Counted from the first letter of the stretch, positions 34,402-44,400 are shown. The stretch is DNA of 64,000 bases from Botryobacter ruber (GCF_003347595.2 NZ_QCZK02000059.1:62001-126000), one strand, 5' to 3'. Made by a program: numbers and translations. The notes: a model not told the origin generated them from the letters alone.

Positions 34402-35672
34402 AGCTTATTAACCACACCATCCTTTTTTTGTCCCTTATTTTGTTTGTAACCATAACGCTTTGGGCGGTTTTATTTTATTTTCAGTTATTGGAGCAGGTTA
34501 AAACAACGGTAGATGAGGGCCTTGCCAATTACAAAATTGTAGTTATCGATAAGTTAAAAGACAGAACTCCCATTGTGCAGCACGAAAGCCTCCAGGAAAA
34601 CCACTACCTGGTCAGGAAAATAGATGAAGCATATGCGCTACAGGTAAGGGACTCGTACAAAGACACGCTTATTTTTTCTGACTTAAAAAACGAATACTAT
34701 CAGGCCAGGCTGCTTACCACGGCGTTCGTCTCAACGGATGGCAATTTCTACGAAATGAAGGTCGTCTCCCAGGCTTTACAAAAGGGCGATTTAGTAAAAA
34801 AAGTTATTTCTTCTTTGCTTTGGGTTTGTTTATTCATGTTTGTCTGCACCATCGTAGTGAATCGTTTTGTGTTAACCAAAACCTGGAAACCATTCTACCA
34901 GGTGTTAAATTACATAAATGCTTTCAGGCTTGACAAAGGGGCGGAGCTGGAAATGGATAAAACCAGGATTGAGGAATTTTCCTTACTAAACAAATCTATC
35001 CGGAACCTGTTAAAAAACAATGTCGAAATTTATGAAAGCCAGAAGCAGTTCATAGAAAATGCATCGCATGAACTCCAGACACCATTGGCTATCGGTATAA
35101 ATAAGCTTGAACTACTTGCCGAAGACAGTAACCTGTCGCCGGAGCAGTTGCAAAAAATCGGAAGCATTATAGAAATGTTTCAGCGACTGGCCAGCCTTAA
35201 CAAGTCCCTCCTCCTCATTTCAAAAATTGAAAATAACCAGTTCCAATCAGCGGAAGCCGTTAGTTTCGACCACCTGTTCAGCAGGATGATTCAGGATTTT
35301 AACGATTTTGCCAGCTACCAGCAAATCCAGATTTCCTATGTAAAAGAAGCCGACTGGGAAATGAACATGAACAAAGACCTGGCTGAAATACTGGTTATGA
35401 ACCTGCTGAAGAATGCCATCGTCCATAACCATCCGCACGGCGAAATCATTATCAGGTTGTCTGCCTCGTTTTTCACAATTGAAAATACAAGCCATGCCCC
35501 TGCCATACAGGCCGATAAATTATTCAGGCGCTTTCATAAAAATTCAAAGAGCCATAGTTCTACCGGCTTAGGATTGGCCATTGTTAAATCCATTGCCGAT
35601 GTAGCAAACCTAGCGGTAGCCTATACTTACAACGGACGCCACAGTTTTAAAGTGAGTGAGAAGCCACTGTAA
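34398..35672 (+). CDS. Sensor histidine kinase
   Basis: 424 residues. Two membrane helices (about 8-28 and 136-156) bracket a periplasmic region of roughly 105 residues, a size fit for small-ligand or envelope sensing. The phospho-acceptor His224 lies in FIENASHELQTPL. The N box is LVMNLLKNAIVHNHP and the G2 region is SSTGLGLAIVKSIAD. A clear HAMP domain is not obvious between helix 2 and the H box. It overlaps the response regulator by 4 bp and is followed 110 bp later by a PepSY-like secreted protein, a recurring Bacteroidota trio. The signal sensed is unknown. Confidence 0.93.
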   Translation: MKLINHTILFLSLILFVTITLWAVLFYFQLLEQVKTTVDEGLANYKIVVIDKLKDRTPIVQHESLQENHYLVRKIDEAYALQVRDSYKDTLIFSDLKNEYYQARLLTTAFVSTDGNFYEMKVVSQALQKGDLVKKVISSLLWVCLFMFVCTIVVNRFVLTKTWKPFYQVLNYINAFRLDKGAELEMDKTRIEEFSLLNKSIRNLLKNNVEIYESQKQFIENASHELQTPLAIGINKLELLAEDSNLSPEQLQKIGSIIEMFQRLASLNKSLLLISKIENNQFQSAEAVSFDHLFSRMIQDFNDFASYQQIQISYVKEADWEMNMNKDLAEILVMNLLKNAIVHNHPHGEIIIRLSASFFTIENTSHAPAIQADKLFRRFHKNSKSHSSTGLGLAIVKSIADVANLAVAYTYNGRHSFKVSEKPL

Positions 35673-35782
35673 AAAAGCTACGCATCTGTTCGGTTTTTTC
35701 TAAATTTCCCGTGTTTTCCAGATTCTTTCCCAATTGTTTCCAGATTCGTGTTCTTTCTTTACGTGTATAAAATGTACTTGCT

Positions 35783-36589
35783 TTGAAACGAATTATAGTA
35801 TTAGTAATATTTCTGTTCCTGGTTACGCATTGCTTCGCACAAACTATTCGTCAGGAGAATATACCAGCTGTGGTCTTAAATTCCTTTCAGGTAAAGTTTC
35901 CGAACGCGGAAGATGTGAGCTGGAAGCTGGAGGATGGAAACTACCAGGTGAAATACAAGGTGAATAGTAAGCCGAACGAAGTAACCTTGGATTACAAAGG
36001 GGGTGTGCTAAAACATCAGCAAGATCTATACGCGAATGAAATCCCCAAACCTGTTCTGCAAACCATCGAATCGAAAGAGCCTATTTTTGACATTGGGGAT
36101 GCCAAAAAAACAGTTGAAAACGGACAGACGCTTTATGAAATAGTTTTCAGGATTAACGGGAAGCGCCGCTTTTTCTGGATAAACGAGAAGGCGCAACTGG
36201 TTAAATACCGGAAAGAACTGTATGATGCCGAAGTTCCTGCCCCTATCATGAGTTTTATCAATTCAAAATACGGCCCATTCGAGCGTCTGAACAGGGCCAA
36301 GTACGTGGAAGAGAATGGAAAGGTCTACTACATAGTGGCGGGAAGAGCACATGTGTTTTTGTTTGATGATAAGGTAAATTTATTGCAGCATAACCAGGAC
36401 CTGCAGGAATCAAAGATTCCGGTAGCCATTAAGCAAACCATACAGGAATCCTATAAAGGCTATGAAATAACAGATGCGGATATGGTAGAAAAGAGAGGGG
36501 TGGCTACTTATACGCTTCGCATGCGAAAATCAGGTAAAGATATTTATGTAACCTTCACTCCGGAAGGGCAGATCTTGCATACCCAATAA
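35783..36589 (+). CDS. Periplasmic PepSY-like (PF11396/DUF2874-type) repeat protein
   Basis: 268 residues with a Sec signal ending HCFAQ. About three to four copies of a roughly 65-70 residue unit are visible. Each has a helix (IPAVVLNSFQVKFPNAEDVS, IPKPVLQTIESKEPIFDIGD, VPAPIMSFINSKYGPFERLN, IPVAIKQTIQESYKGYEITD) followed by strands ending in YEIVFRINGKRR-like or VTLDYKGG-like segments. This is the putative beta-lactamase-inhibitor-like PepSY fold. Such proteins often accompany a two-component system and may act as its periplasmic accessory or output. Function is unproven. It is probably co-transcribed with, or controlled by, the preceding kinase and regulator. Confidence 0.82.
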   Translation: MKRIIVLVIFLFLVTHCFAQTIRQENIPAVVLNSFQVKFPNAEDVSWKLEDGNYQVKYKVNSKPNEVTLDYKGGVLKHQQDLYANEIPKPVLQTIESKEPIFDIGDAKKTVENGQTLYEIVFRINGKRRFFWINEKAQLVKYRKELYDAEVPAPIMSFINSKYGPFERLNRAKYVEENGKVYYIVAGRAHVFLFDDKVNLLQHNQDLQESKIPVAIKQTIQESYKGYEITDADMVEKRGVATYTLRMRKSGKDIYVTFTPEGQILHTQ

Positions 36590-36656
36590 GAGCTCTTTAA
36601 AGTAAAATAATAGTGGGCTATCATGAAAAGGAATACAATTTTTCTCTTTCTGACAT

Positions 36657-36671
36657 TACTATTGTTAGTTC
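36657..36671. promoter_or_regulatory. Weak match to the AACGAATGTTAGTTC site
   Basis: TACTATTGTTAGTTC agrees at 12 of 15 positions with the site duplicated at 19051 and 51271, mostly in the right half. It is about 220 bp before the DUF1593 genes. Chance is possible. Confidence 0.25.
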
Positions 36672-36742
36672 GAACATGAAGCTCCTTTCGTTGCAGCAGC
36701 TACGCTTTAGAAAAGGTAGTAAAGACTATGCAACTTTTTGTT

Positions 36743-36772
36743 CTGCACCAGCCACCACACCCTCTGCTCTGC
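36743..36772 (+). repeat. Dispersed 'CTGCACCTGCCACCA' repeat, copy
   Basis: CTGCACCAGCCACCACACCC followed by TCTGCTCTGC. Confidence 0.8.
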
Positions 36773-36828
36773 ATAAACTGTGGGTGTGGTTTAAAACAAT
36801 AATAAAGATTAAGATAAAATTAAACTAC

Positions 36829-36864
36829 CTATTCCGTTTGTGCCGAAAAACTAAAACGGAATAG
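36829..36864. promoter_or_regulatory. Perfect 11-bp inverted repeat upstream of DUF1593 genes
   Basis: CTATTCCGTTT (36829-36839) and AAACGGAATAG (36854-36864) with a 14-nt spacer. It ends 27 bp before the start codon and lacks a T-run, so an operator or leader hairpin is more likely than a terminator. Confidence 0.5.
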
Positions 36865-36891
36865 ATTAAACGCATAAGATAAGTATTGTAC

Positions 36892-38340
36892 ATGAAAACC
36901 TTCCGTATCAAAATGCAGAAAATTAACAAACCGATTAGGCTGATGCTGATGCTCCTACTGCTGGCTGTAGCAGCGAGGGCTTCCGAAAAAAACCGTTTGC
37001 TGGTGCTCACGGATATTGGCGGCGACCCCGATGACCAGATGTCCATGGTACGGCTCATGACCTATGCGAATCATTTTGATATCGAAGGACTTGTTGCCAC
37101 GCCACATGGTAGCGGGCACGAAGTTTCCCCAAAATATCTGCAAAGCATTGTAGCTAACTATGGAAAGGTTCGTGATAATCTGGAGCTACATGAACCAGGG
37201 TATCCCACGGCAGCCTACCTGCAGGAGCGCATTTCGCAAGGGCTGCCACTCGATGGCATGCAGGGAGTAGGCAAAGGCAAAGACTCCCCCGGCTCCGAGC
37301 TGTTAATACGTGCTGCAGACCGGAAAGACGAGCGGCCACTTTGGGTAACCGTATGGGGAGGCCCGAATGTACTGGCCCAGGCGCTATGGAAAGTACGGGC
37401 CACCAGGTCTCCGAAGGAGCTGGCTAAATTTGTATCCAAACTGCGGGTGTACGCCATATCAGACCAGGACGACAGCGGCCCCTGGATTCGCAAAGAGTTT
37501 CCGGAACTTTTCTACATTGTAACACCTGGCATCAATGCCGGAGGCGGCTTTCACCATGCTACCTGGATAGGTATTGGCGGAGATAAATTCCATGGCCGCT
37601 TCGATGGAGCCGATTTCTCACTGGTTACCAACGAATGGCTCGATAAGAACATCCGTAGCAAAGGGCCACTTGGCGCTGTGTATCCTCGCTGGGAATTCAT
37701 GATGGAAGGCGACACGCCCGCATTTTTTTATCTCATCAATAACGGATTAAGCAATCCTGAGCATCCGGATTGGGGCGGCTGGGGAGGCCGTTATGAACTG
37801 TACACCCCCCGGAAAGAAAAATGGTTTCTGGAACCGGAAACCCGCCCCATCTGGACCAATGTGCAGGACGAAGTTTTAGGAAACGACGGGGAATGGCACA
37901 CCACCAATCACGCCACCATCTGGCGCTGGCGCTCTGCCTACCAAAACGACTTTGCCGCCCGCATGGATTGGACCATTAAACCCTACAAAGAAGCCAATCA
38001 CCCGCCGGTTCCAAAGCTGGATCATCCAAAAGAAATAACGGCGCGGCAGGGCGAACGGGTCAACCTCAGCGCTGTCAGTTCCACTGACCCGGACGGCGAT
38101 GCCCTGTCTTATGAATGGTTTTGTTATGGCGAAGCAGGAACGCGCGCCATGTCAAACGCAAGCACTGGTAAGGTTTTGGACATCGAGAATTTTGATCAAC
38201 CCAAAGCCTCCTTTATTGTGAAGACCAGCCGTGTCATGCCCCCGGGAACAGGTACCATCCACATTATTCTGGCCGTTACAGACCATGGCACTCCCCGCCT
38301 AACCCGTTATCAGCGGGTAATAGTTAATGTGGTGGAGTAA
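36892..38340 (+). CDS. DUF1593 (Sde182-type) secreted nucleoside-hydrolase-like protein
   Basis: 482 residues from ATG 36892; the frame begins with a TTG codon at 36886, and a further ATG at 36913 is possible. The signal peptide ends AVAARA. The nucleoside-hydrolase-like signature is LLVLTDIGGDPDDQMSMVRL near the N-terminus, with the Asp cluster that binds calcium in that superfamily. The C-terminal 110 residues form an Ig/cadherin-like domain (VNLSAVSSTDPDGDALSYEW) typical of Sde182 proteins. The enzyme activity of the family is not established; N-ribohydrolase-like or glycan cleavage is possible. A second DUF1593 gene follows after 71 bp, and a pectate lyase comes next. Confidence 0.85.
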   Translation: MKTFRIKMQKINKPIRLMLMLLLLAVAARASEKNRLLVLTDIGGDPDDQMSMVRLMTYANHFDIEGLVATPHGSGHEVSPKYLQSIVANYGKVRDNLELHEPGYPTAAYLQERISQGLPLDGMQGVGKGKDSPGSELLIRAADRKDERPLWVTVWGGPNVLAQALWKVRATRSPKELAKFVSKLRVYAISDQDDSGPWIRKEFPELFYIVTPGINAGGGFHHATWIGIGGDKFHGRFDGADFSLVTNEWLDKNIRSKGPLGAVYPRWEFMMEGDTPAFFYLINNGLSNPEHPDWGGWGGRYELYTPRKEKWFLEPETRPIWTNVQDEVLGNDGEWHTTNHATIWRWRSAYQNDFAARMDWTIKPYKEANHPPVPKLDHPKEITARQGERVNLSAVSSTDPDGDALSYEWFCYGEAGTRAMSNASTGKVLDIENFDQPKASFIVKTSRVMPPGTGTIHIILAVTDHGTPRLTRYQRVIVNVVE

Positions 38341-38411
38341 CATTTTATAAAAGGAGGTGCATGCATAAAGCTGTAAAACCACCAAAAACACATCGATTAA
38401 TAACCACATTT

Positions 38412-39704
38412 ATGTATAAATACCAATTCGCATTAACTTTCATCTTGTCGCTCACTGCACTTGCCTTGTTTGGCCAGAACCCCATACCAGTCAAGCCCCG
38501 CGTGCTTATCAGCACAGACATTGGCGGCACCGACCCGGACGATAACCAGTCCATGATTCATCTGCTCATGTACAGTGATAAGTTTGACCTGGAAGGGCTC
38601 GTTTCTTCACCTTCGTTTGGAGAAGGCAGCAAGGAGGAAATTCTACGAACTATTGATTTGTACGAGAAAGACCTGCCAAAACTGAAAAAACACAACAAGC
38701 GCCTGTCCTCCCCTGCTTACCTGCGCTCCATAACCAAACAAGGACGTAAAGGCGGTGCACCCTATTTGGGGTATGCCAACGCAACCGAAGGTTCTGACTG
38801 GATTGTTAAAAAGGCTAGAGAAAAAAGCGACCGGCCGCTATGGGTGCTGGTTTGGGGCGGCCTCGAAGATCTGGCGCAAGCCCTGCACGATGCGCCTGAC
38901 ATTCAGAACAAGATTAAAGTGTACTGGATTGGAGGTCCCAACAAAAAATGGAGCACCAACAGCTATGCTTACATTGCACAAAACTTTCCTGCGCTTTGGT
39001 TCATCGAATCTAATGCGACCTACAGGGGCTTTTTTTCTAACACAGGTGTGCCGGATAAGCTGAACAGTAAAAATTACTTTGCCAACTACATTCGCGATGC
39101 AGGCCACCTGGGCAAAGATTTTAAGAACAACCGCTACGAAGGCAACGTCAAAATGGGCGATACACCTTCCCTGCTCTACCTGATGGACGGCGATCCGAAC
39201 AACCCGATGCGTGACAACTGGGGAGGAAGTTATGAAAAGTTCAGCCACAGCCCGAGAATTGTCTATCACCGGAATACGACCCTGACCGATACCGTAGCGG
39301 TGTACTCGATAGTTGAATTCCATTTTAAAGGGCCAGAAGTAACTATACCGGCAGATTCTGCCTGTTTTACGATGACGACAGGCAATCAAACCTGGGACGG
39401 GTTCTACCTGGGCAGCGGCAACTATGCCGTACGGTATGCACCAAAGCAGACAGAAACCCTGACGTATAACGTAACCTCCACCATTCCCGGGTTTCAGGAG
39501 CAAAGCGGCGCGTTTGTAGTGAACAATATCTGGCCCGGAAAACAACATCCCACAGATTATCAGTTAGGAGAAAACTGGTTTACGGATAAGGCAGCTCCGG
39601 AATTGTACGACGGCATCTGGCAGGGCGCTAAAACGACACTTAAATGGCGCAACGATGTGCTGCTTGATTGGGCGAAACGCTGGAAATGGCTCAGCGAAAA
39701 ATAA
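38412..39704 (+). CDS. DUF1593 secreted protein with DUF5060-like insert
   Basis: 430 residues from ATG 38412, chosen because a normal signal peptide (FILSLTALALFGQ) follows directly; the frame is open from 38361. The catalytic-type signature is VLISTDIGGTDPDDNQSMIH. Unlike its neighbour, it lacks a C-terminal Ig tail. Instead, after about residue 280 it holds a beta-domain resembling DUF5060 (DGFYLGSGNYAVRYAPKQTE, LTYNVTSTIPGFQEQSGAFV), a module otherwise seen at the N-terminus of some glycoside hydrolases. It ends YDGIWQGAKTTLKWRNDVLL. It is a paralogue of the upstream gene with diverged architecture. The substrate is unknown; the setting suggests pectic glycans. Confidence 0.83.
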   Translation: MYKYQFALTFILSLTALALFGQNPIPVKPRVLISTDIGGTDPDDNQSMIHLLMYSDKFDLEGLVSSPSFGEGSKEEILRTIDLYEKDLPKLKKHNKRLSSPAYLRSITKQGRKGGAPYLGYANATEGSDWIVKKAREKSDRPLWVLVWGGLEDLAQALHDAPDIQNKIKVYWIGGPNKKWSTNSYAYIAQNFPALWFIESNATYRGFFSNTGVPDKLNSKNYFANYIRDAGHLGKDFKNNRYEGNVKMGDTPSLLYLMDGDPNNPMRDNWGGSYEKFSHSPRIVYHRNTTLTDTVAVYSIVEFHFKGPEVTIPADSACFTMTTGNQTWDGFYLGSGNYAVRYAPKQTETLTYNVTSTIPGFQEQSGAFVVNNIWPGKQHPTDYQLGENWFTDKAAPELYDGIWQGAKTTLKWRNDVLLDWAKRWKWLSEK

Positions 39705-39725
39705 CAGGAACGGAATTTTATCCAG

Positions 39726-39783
39726 CTGCACCTGCCACCACACCTACTGCTGCAGGGAGCAGTGGCTGTGGTGGCAGGTGCAG
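39726..39783. repeat. Head-to-head pair of 'CTGCACCTGCCACCA' repeats
   Basis: CTGCACCTGCCACCACACCT runs into GCAGTGGCTGTGGTGGCAGG followed by TGCAG. The two copies are inverted and almost touching, giving a long hairpin with 17-bp outer arms. It could terminate the DUF1593 transcripts, but no T-run follows. Confidence 0.9.
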
Positions 39784-39939
39784 AACAAAAATTAAACTTT
39801 ATAAATAACGAACAAAGCATTTTTGGCTTGAAATAGATGCGAAATAAAAGCTAAATTCACAAAAGCCTGGTGCACGGCTACAGCATCCGATGCAGCCATT
39901 GCCAAAAATATTACCACTTACCCCATTAAATTATATATA

Positions 39940-41286
39940 ATGAAAAAGATACTCGTTGGAGTCGTTGGAGTTTTTCTTTCTGTGTTGATGAGTTCCGTTA
40001 CCTATGCCCAGCAGCTTGCCTTTCCAACTGCCGAAGGTTTCGGTGCTTACGCAAAAGGCGGACGGGGCGGAAAAGTTCTTTATGTAACCAACCTGGATGA
40101 CAGTGGCCCCGGTAGTTTACGGTGGGCCGTGGAGCAGGAAGGCCCGCGCACCATTGTGTTTGGTGTATCAGGGACGATAGAACTGAACCGCAAGCTGAAC
40201 ATCGACAAGCCCTATATCACCATTGCCGGACAAACCGCACCTGGAGACGGCATTTGCCTGAAAGGTGAGACGCTGCAGATTCATACGCACGACGTCATCA
40301 TCCGGTACATCCGGGTTCGCCTGGGCGACCGGTCGCACGGGCAGGGCAGTTTGCAGGGGAAAGATGCCATCAGTATTTCGGAGGGCCATGATATTATCGT
40401 GGACCATTGTTCCGCCAGTTGGAGCCTGGATGAAATACTATCCGCTTCCACCAGGGACCCTGACCTGACCAGGGTAACCGTACAGTGGTGTTACATCACC
40501 GAAGCCCTGAATCCGGATAACCATGGTTTTGGCTCTTTGATTCGCGGAACAGGCGGGGCAAAGTACAGTTACCTGCATAACCTGTATGCCAGCAACCGCG
40601 GCCGGAACCCACGCCCCGGCAACTACGATTCCAACCCGCACGACGAGGACCCGCAGGGCTTGCTGCTCGATTTCAGGAACAATGTTATCTACAACTGGGG
40701 CGGAGAACATGCCGGTTACAATGCCGATAAGGTTAGCGTTACCCAGCTCAATTATGTAAACAACTACCTGGTGCCCGGAGCAGATTCTAAACCCAATGGC
40801 GTTGCCTATTCAGAAGGGTCGCCTTACAACCGCGGCTATTTTGCAGGAAATTACTACAACGGCAAACTGCCTGATACCCCCTGGAGCCTGGTAAATTTCC
40901 CCAAAAGCTGGACGAGCGTACAAGTCCGTGCTTACAAGCAGCAAGAGCCACTGGAAACGGGTCCGGTCCAGACAGAGGATGCTGCAACTGCCTACAAGCG
41001 GGTGCTGGAAACAGGCGGCGCTACCCTGCCCAAACGCGATGCGGTTGATGCGCGCATCGTGCAGAATGTCAGGAACCGCTCCGGCAAAATCATCCAGTCG
41101 CAGAACGATGTAGGTGGCTGGCCCGTGCTGAAAAGTGCCCCCGTTCCAAAAGACACCGACCGCGACGGCATACCGGATGCATGGGAAAAGAAAAACGGGC
41201 TGAACCCAAAGGATGCGTCCGACAGAAACAAGGTGGCGGCAGATGGCTACACGATGCTGGAAAAATACCTCAACAACATAAACTAA
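39940..41286 (+). CDS. Pectate lyase, PL1 family
   Basis: 448 residues with a Sec signal ending SVTYAQ. The PL1 beta-helix start is LAFPTAEGFGAYAKGGRGGK with VTNLDDSGPGSLRWAVEQEG, then TIVFGVSGTIELNRKLNIDK and TIAGQTAPGDGICLKG. Also present are VDHCSASWSLDE and LYASNRGRNPRPG, the likely active-site region containing an arginine base. The C-terminus has calcium-type repeats (DTDRDGIPDAWEKKNGLNPK) resembling dockerin or thrombospondin-3 units. It cleaves polygalacturonate by beta-elimination with calcium, making unsaturated ends that the GH105 downstream can process. A paralogue with the same tail is at 59457. Confidence 0.9.
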   Translation: MKKILVGVVGVFLSVLMSSVTYAQQLAFPTAEGFGAYAKGGRGGKVLYVTNLDDSGPGSLRWAVEQEGPRTIVFGVSGTIELNRKLNIDKPYITIAGQTAPGDGICLKGETLQIHTHDVIIRYIRVRLGDRSHGQGSLQGKDAISISEGHDIIVDHCSASWSLDEILSASTRDPDLTRVTVQWCYITEALNPDNHGFGSLIRGTGGAKYSYLHNLYASNRGRNPRPGNYDSNPHDEDPQGLLLDFRNNVIYNWGGEHAGYNADKVSVTQLNYVNNYLVPGADSKPNGVAYSEGSPYNRGYFAGNYYNGKLPDTPWSLVNFPKSWTSVQVRAYKQQEPLETGPVQTEDAATAYKRVLETGGATLPKRDAVDARIVQNVRNRSGKIIQSQNDVGGWPVLKSAPVPKDTDRDGIPDAWEKKNGLNPKDASDRNKVAADGYTMLEKYLNNIN

Positions 41287-41296
41287 CAGTACACAA

Positions 41297-41383
41297 ATGA
41301 AAAGTATTCTTATTGCGCTACTGTCGTTTGTTTTCGTTCTTGAATTCAAGCTCTGTAGAATTAGAGCCTTATTTTTAGTGTAA
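41297..41383 (+). pseudogene. Relic of a GH105 gene start (signal peptide only)
   Basis: An ATG-started frame of 28 codons begins MKSILIALLSFVF, matching 12 of the first 13 residues of the GH105 protein at 44979. The nucleotide match covers about 50 bp, including the preceding ACAAATGAAAAG. Similarity stops abruptly at TTTGTTTTCG and the frame ends 15 codons later. It lies exactly where GH105 would start if the intervening GH106 gene were absent. This is best read as a duplication or insertion scar. Confidence 0.7.
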
Positions 41384-41417
41384 ATTTCAGGCTAATTTAT
41401 TGCTTTTAATAATCACC

Positions 41418-44400
41418 ATGCGACGAACCCTTCTGCTTTTACCCCTGATTGCCCTAACTTCTTTAGCTATTGCTCAAAGACCTAAAACTGAAAAGCTTTC
41501 AGATGCCCTGCACGGTTTCAACAAGGTGCAGGACAGTGCCCGTACTAAGGTATGGTGGTTCCATGGGGAAACAGAAACAACCAAAGAAGGCATAACGGCT
41601 GACCTGGAAGCCTTTAAACGCGGGGGAGTCGGTGGAGTGGTTTATTATGATCAGTCGCATGGCAAGGCAGAGAATGCATTGCCGGGATTCTCACCGGAAT
41701 GGTGGAAAATGCTGCGGTTTTCGGCTGAAGAAGCAAAACGCCTGGGACTCTCATTCGAAGTGCACCTCTCCAATGGCTATGTTGCCGGCGGACCCTGGAT
41801 TACGGAAGAATACAGCATGAAGCGTCTCACGGCCACCGAAACGGTCATCAGCGGAGGGAAAAGCTTTGTCGGGAAGTTGGAAGAGCCTGTTAACCAGCAC
41901 GGATTTTACCGGGATGTGGCGGTCCTTGCCTTTCCGGCCAAAAGCGGCGCAGGCATTAGTTCAACCACAGTTCCTTTCAGCGTAAGCTCCAATATAGCGG
42001 GCGTAGATTTCGCCCCTTTGTTCAATCCTAAAGTTACTTCTCTCACGAGAATAGCTCCAAAGGAAGGGGGAGTATTGGTCAATCTGAATTTCGAAAACTC
42101 GTTTGAGGCAAGAAGCATCACATACCAAGTGCAGCCAAAGGGAAAAGCTACCACCAGCGCCACCAACGTACCCGGACCTCCTTCCGATAAATTTGTCGGT
42201 ACTGGTTATCGGGTTCTTCCTGATTTGGGCCAGCTGGAAGCTTCGGATGATGGCATTCATTACAAAAAAATCTGCGACCTCAAACCTATTTACAGGGCCC
42301 ACGAAAGCTGGAAACAGAAGACTATTTCATTTCCAGCCATAAAAGCAAAGTACTACCGGCTTCGGTTACACGACTGGTGGGAGAAGGATGAGAAAAACAA
42401 AGATATGTTATTAGGGGCCGTCACGCTGAACGCTGCGGCCAAACTGGACCAATGGGAAGAAAAGGCGGGACTGTTTTCCGAATATATCGAAACTGATAAA
42501 ACACCTGCCTACGCACCCGCTGAAAGCATCGACGCAAAAAGCATTATCAACCTTACCGGCAAACTGAATGCTGAAGGAATTTTACGCTGGGATGCTCCTC
42601 CCGGTTATTGGGTTGTGATGCGGTTTGCCCATGTGCCTACCGGCGCGAAAACAAAGCACGGCAGGGCAAATTTAATCGGAAGGGAATCTGACAAACTTTC
42701 GGTAAAGGCAGCCGAACTACAGTGGGAGAATTATGTTGGGAAAATTGCCGATTCCCTCGCCTTTACCAACAGCGGCCACCTCTCAGGCGTTGCCATGGAT
42801 AGCCACGAGGCCGGCGCACAAAACTGGACCGACAATTTTATAGCGGAGTTTAAAACGCGAAGAGGCTATGACCCTACCTCTTATTTGCCAGCCATGATGG
42901 GCTATGTGGTAAACAGCGTAAAAGAGTCCGATGGCTTTTTGTTTGACGTGCGGCGCAACATCGCCGATATGATTGCCGATAACTACTACGGCACGTTTGA
43001 AAGGTTATGCAAAAGCAGGGGACTTACCTTTACCGCACAGGCCATTGGCAACGCCTTGTGCTTTGTGGGAGACCCCATTCAGGCCAAGAGCAAAGTAAGT
43101 AAACCACAGGGAGAATTCTGGGCCATCCATCCCGAAGGCAATTACGACATCAAAGAAAGCTCTTCCGCCGCGCATCTTTATGGCAAAAAAATAGCATCAG
43201 GCGAAGCTTATACCGATGCAAAATATAGCGCTTCCCTTGCCGACTTAAAATCGCTGGCCGATTATGCCTATGCTTTTGGTATTAATGAGTTTGTCATCTG
43301 TGCTTCCGCCTACCAACCGTGGCTGGACAAGCTACCCGGTAGTACCGGAGGAGGCCGCCACTATGCCATCAACCGCAACAACACCTGGTGGAATTATAGC
43401 CGTCCGTTCTGGGATTACCAGGCCAGAAATGCCGCTATCATGCGCACAGGCAAATCTTCCATTGACCTGTGCGTCTACCTGGGTGAAAATGCACCTGTAA
43501 AAATTCTCACTTACCGCCTTCCCGACATTCCCGGAGGTTTCGATTTCGATGCTTTTACCACCGATGCCCTCCTTACCCGCATGGAAGGGAAAGGAGGGAA
43601 AATCATGCTGCCGGACGGCGTAAGTTACAACATGATGATACTCCCCCGAAGTGGCGACATCACGTTGGATGCTTTGCGTAAAATTGCTTCTATTGTTGAA
43701 AGGGGAGGAAAAGTTTATGGACAGAAACCTCTTACATCCGGTTCAGCAAGAGATGTAGGAAGAGAACAGGAATACAAAGAAATCGCTGATAAGCTGTGGG
43801 GTGAAAATCCAGCTGCCACAGGCGCACATGCTTATAGCAAAGGCGTAGTATATTGGGGCATGCCATTGGCTGAAGCCATTAGTAAAGCGGGCATAACGCC
43901 AGATGTAGCCATGGCATCCGGAGACACCAAAGCGAACAAGATTTACTTCGCCCATCGAAAACTGGCAGATGCAGAAATTTATTTTCTGGATAACCACAAA
44001 GATGCGGCAGAGGAAAACCTGTTTACGTTTGCTACTACCGGGAAACAGGTGCAGCTATGGAACTCAGTAACAGGCGAACGTTTCTCCCTCCCGATTGTAA
44101 AAAAGGATAACAAAACTGTTTCCGTACAACTGCATTTAGCGGCCCGCGAATCCTGTTTTATTTTCATAACAGATCAAACTGAAAAACTTCAGCCTGTCTC
44201 GTGGCCGAAGCCTACCGATAAAACCGAAGTAATCACAGGCAGCTGGCAAGTTACTTTCGACAAAAAAATGGACGGCCCTGGTGAGCTAACCATGGAAAAG
44301 CTGCAAGACTGGACAACATCTGCCGACCCACAAATCAAATATTACTCTGGTACGGCTATCTACAAGAAGACCATATCCTTCGATCCGGCAGGCGATGACA

